38,931 bases of DNA from a virus. Positions 37,230 to 38,931 of this stretch are shown piece by piece. Each line of letters starts with the position of its first letter. Positions within the stretch are counted from its first letter, which is position 1. The notes under the pieces are model-generated. The model searched no databases, was not told the DNA's origin, and saw nothing but the letters and a program-made list of their open reading frames with translations. The stretch spans positions 1 through 38,931 of IMG/VR virus record IMGVR_UViG_3300007734_000670. One strand, 5' to 3'. The position numbers and the translations under genes were made by a program.

Positions 37230-38739
37230 GCGCCGCGACCCGGAGCAGGAACTTCGCGACGCCATCGCCACGTTCCGGCACGACCCGCTGGGCTTCGTGC
37301 GCTTTGCCTTTCCGTGGGGTGTGGAGGGCACGGAACTGGCCGGGGAGGCGGGGCCGCGCGACTGGCAGGCCGAGACGCTCACCAGAATTGCCGAGGCCCT
37401 GACGGCGGGGGATCTGGGCGGCGCAATCCGCATCGCCATCGCCTCCGGCCACGGCGTCGGCAAATCGGCGCTCGTCTCGTGGATCATCCTGTGGGGCCTG
37501 GCCACGTTCCCGATGACGAAGGTTGTCATCACGGCCAACACCGGCGACCAGCTCCGCACCAAGACATGGCCGGAGGTCGCCAAGTGGTTCAACCTCCTGA
37601 TCTGCCGGCACTGGTTCCGCTTCGAGGCCACCAGCATCAGCGCCCGCGGGACCAACGCCAAGACCTGGCGCGTCGATGCCACGACCTGGTCGGAGAACAA
37701 CACCACGGCGTTCCAGGGCCTGCACAACAAGGGCAAGCGCATCATCCTGCTGTTCGACGAGGCGTCCGAGATCGCCGACAAGGTCTGGGAGGTGTCCGAC
37801 GGCGCCATGACCGACGAGGACACCGAGATCATCTGGGCGGTGTTCGGCAATCCCACGGTCAACACCGGCCGGTTCCGCGAGTGCTTCGCCGGCGGCCGGT
37901 TCGCCCATCGCTGGATTCCCCGCCAGATCGACGCACGCGACGTGCAGGGCACCAACAAGATCGAGATCGAGAACGCGATCAAGGATTGGGGCGAGGATCA
38001 CGACGTCGTCCGCGTTCGCTACAAAGGCCAATTCCCGAGAGGTGGCGCCATGCAGTTCATCGACAACGAGACGCTGGAAGGCGCGATCACCCGCGAGGCC
38101 GTCTGCCACCTCAGCCAGCCCATGATCATGGGCGTGGACTGCGCGCGCGGCGGCGACGACCAGAGCGTGATCTACTTCCGTCGCGGCCTCGATGCCCGGA
38201 CCGTCCCGCCGATCAAGCTGCGCGTGCGCGACCTGATGGTACTGGCCGGCAAGGTGGCCGAGCAGGCCATGCTGCAGGGCGCCAGGGCGGTGTTCATCGA
38301 CGAGGGCGGCATCGGTGCCGGTGTCGTCGATCGCGTGCGGCAGCTCCTGCCCGGCTACCTGGTGCTCGGCATCAACAACGGCGGCAAGTCCGACCGCTAC
38401 ACGCTGGGCGACGGCATGCCGCTCACGGCCAACAAGGGCGCCGAGCTGTGGGCCTCGATGCGGCACTGGCTGAAGACCGGCGCGGTGCCCGACGATCCCG
38501 AGCTGAAGGCCGAACTGACGGGCCGCGAGTACGGCTTCGACGCGCTCAACGCCATCCGCCTCGAAAAGAAGGAGGACATGAAAAAGCGCGGCCTGTCGTC
38601 GCCCGACAATGCCGACGCGCTCAGCCTCACCTTCGCCTATCCGGTGGCCGATCTGCCGTCGGGGACCGCCTTCAACGACCAGGGCGGCATGGCGGTGCCG
38701 ATCATGCAGGACGACTACAACCCACACGCCGATCTGTAG
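37216..38739 (+). CDS. terL: Terminase large subunit
   Basis: A 507-residue packaging motor and nuclease. The start is GTG 37216, with GGAAGAGG upstream; the longer open frame to 37102 would overlap most of the small subunit. ATPase: SGHGVGKS with K83, LLFDEASE with D181-E182, then AVFGNPTVNTGRF as coupling motif. RNase-H-like nuclease: MGVDCARGGDD with D308, FIDEGGIG with D362, and NADAL with D467. The late-gene order small subunit, large subunit, small connector-type protein follows. Type cannot be told from sequence alone; both cohesive-end and headful packaging are possible. Confidence 0.95.
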   Translation: MAQAERRDPEQELRDAIATFRHDPLGFVRFAFPWGVEGTELAGEAGPRDWQAETLTRIAEALTAGDLGGAIRIAIASGHGVGKSALVSWIILWGLATFPMTKVVITANTGDQLRTKTWPEVAKWFNLLICRHWFRFEATSISARGTNAKTWRVDATTWSENNTTAFQGLHNKGKRIILLFDEASEIADKVWEVSDGAMTDEDTEIIWAVFGNPTVNTGRFRECFAGGRFAHRWIPRQIDARDVQGTNKIEIENAIKDWGEDHDVVRVRYKGQFPRGGAMQFIDNETLEGAITREAVCHLSQPMIMGVDCARGGDDQSVIYFRRGLDARTVPPIKLRVRDLMVLAGKVAEQAMLQGARAVFIDEGGIGAGVVDRVRQLLPGYLVLGINNGGKSDRYTLGDGMPLTANKGAELWASMRHWLKTGAVPDDPELKAELTGREYGFDALNAIRLEKKEDMKKRGLSSPDNADALSLTFAYPVADLPSGTAFNDQGGMAVPIMQDDYNPHADL

Positions 38740-38780
38740 TTCGGGCTTTACAAACGAAAATCCGGTTCATCACAAGGCCT

Positions 38781-38809
38781 AGCTAGTCCTCCTTCAGGAG
38801 ATACTAGCT
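38781..38809 (+). promoter_or_regulatory. Hairpin containing the ribosome-binding site of the TTG-start gene
   Basis: AGCTAGT (38781-38787) pairs with ACTAGCT (38803-38809), and CTCC (38789-38792) pairs with GGAG (38797-38800) around a TTCA loop, making about 11 pairs with a small internal loop. GGAG is the ribosome-binding site for the TTG at 38810, which lies right at the stem's 3' end. It should limit translation of the gene if the RNA folds. No T-run follows, so it is not a classical terminator. Confidence 0.65.
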
Positions 38810-38931
38810 TTGGGCATCTTCGGCGGTTCATCTGGTGGCTCGATGGCCATGCCCGCGCCACCGCCTCTCCCGGTGGTGCCCGAGCCTGCGCCCGCCCCGA
38901 CGCTTGTCGATCCCGAGGTCCAGCGCGCGCG
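38810..38931 (+). CDS. Small Pro-rich head-region protein (3' end cut off)
   Basis: The frame runs from TTG 38810 to the window's end. AGGAG at 38796-38800 sets the start. The visible part reads GIFGGSSGGSMAMPAPPPLP followed by further Pro residues and DPEVQRA. I recall such short Gly-then-Pro proteins, ending in an Arg-rich helix and TLLTG, as the usual gene between terminase and portal in podoviruses. The portal gene should come next, outside the window. Whether this partial gene is itself expressed from the hairpin-covered site is uncertain. Confidence 0.7.
   Translation, partial: MGIFGGSSGGSMAMPAPPPLPVVPEPAPAPTLVDPEVQRA

Noticed and set aside
1-38931. CRISPR array, insertion sequence, retron or diversity-generating retroelement
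   Set aside because: I found no spacer-repeat pattern, transposase or reverse transcriptase motif. The only tandem array is the 12-base coding repeat. BPP-1 relatives can carry a reverse transcriptase, but none is visible here.

Overview
The window is most of the genome of a temperate, short-tailed (podovirus-like) phage of high-GC DNA. The virion genes resemble the Bordetella BPP-1 type: Bbp19-like and Bbp16-like capsid accessories, T7 gp11/gp12-like tail adaptor and nozzle, a T7-type fibre N-terminus, and internal virion proteins including a lytic transglycosylase. There is no tape-measure or tail-tube gene. High GC, a GapR-family protein, a gene-transfer-agent-type 3TM holin and a DUF1376 protein together suggest an alphaproteobacterial host; this host call is inference.

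Layout. (1) 1-3530, + strand: capsid accessory (5'-partial), scaffold, major capsid, cement protein and small head proteins. (2) 3573-5842: lysis cassette with small membrane proteins, GH19 endolysin and 3TM holin. (3) 5844-12045: tail adaptor, nozzle, fibre, fibre-associated protein, gp13-like and GNAT-fold proteins. (4) 12045-22403: internal virion proteins and small virion proteins. (5) 22435-24269: a secreted Rap1a-like protein, the probable attP region and a tyrosine integrase. (6) 24253-29765, - strand: a gapless leftward operon of ten genes, from an excisionase-like gene through an HNH nuclease, a DUF6745-like protein with a 26-unit tandem repeat, RecT and an exonuclease-like protein. 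(7) 29766-30861: divergent immunity region with CI-like repressor, Cro-like protein and two identical palindromic operators inside the left and right promoters. (8) 30861-36706, + strand: DnaA-domain-like protein, a hairpin-bearing gap, GapR-HTH, HNH-AP2, RusA, a methyltransferase-like protein, DUF1376 and DnaB helicase. (9) 36703-38931: small HTH protein, small and large terminase, and the truncated start of a further gene.

The rightward transcript probably runs from PR through replication and packaging genes into the virion genes. The integrase lies mid-map between late and early genes, as in a circular or packaged phage genome and not in an integrated prophage. The portal gene is absent. 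It should lie between the right end (38931) and the left end (1), so roughly 2-3 kb is probably missing.

The features most worth attention are the 4-residue tandem-repeat protein in the recombination operon with a near-exact 60-bp duplication, the GapR-HTH fusion, the (D/E)xK-to-NxK change in the exonuclease-like protein, ribosome-binding sites lying in inverted repeats at three gene starts, the mirrored operators with a possibly leaderless Cro message, and a 13-bp-arm hairpin beside the DnaA-like gene.
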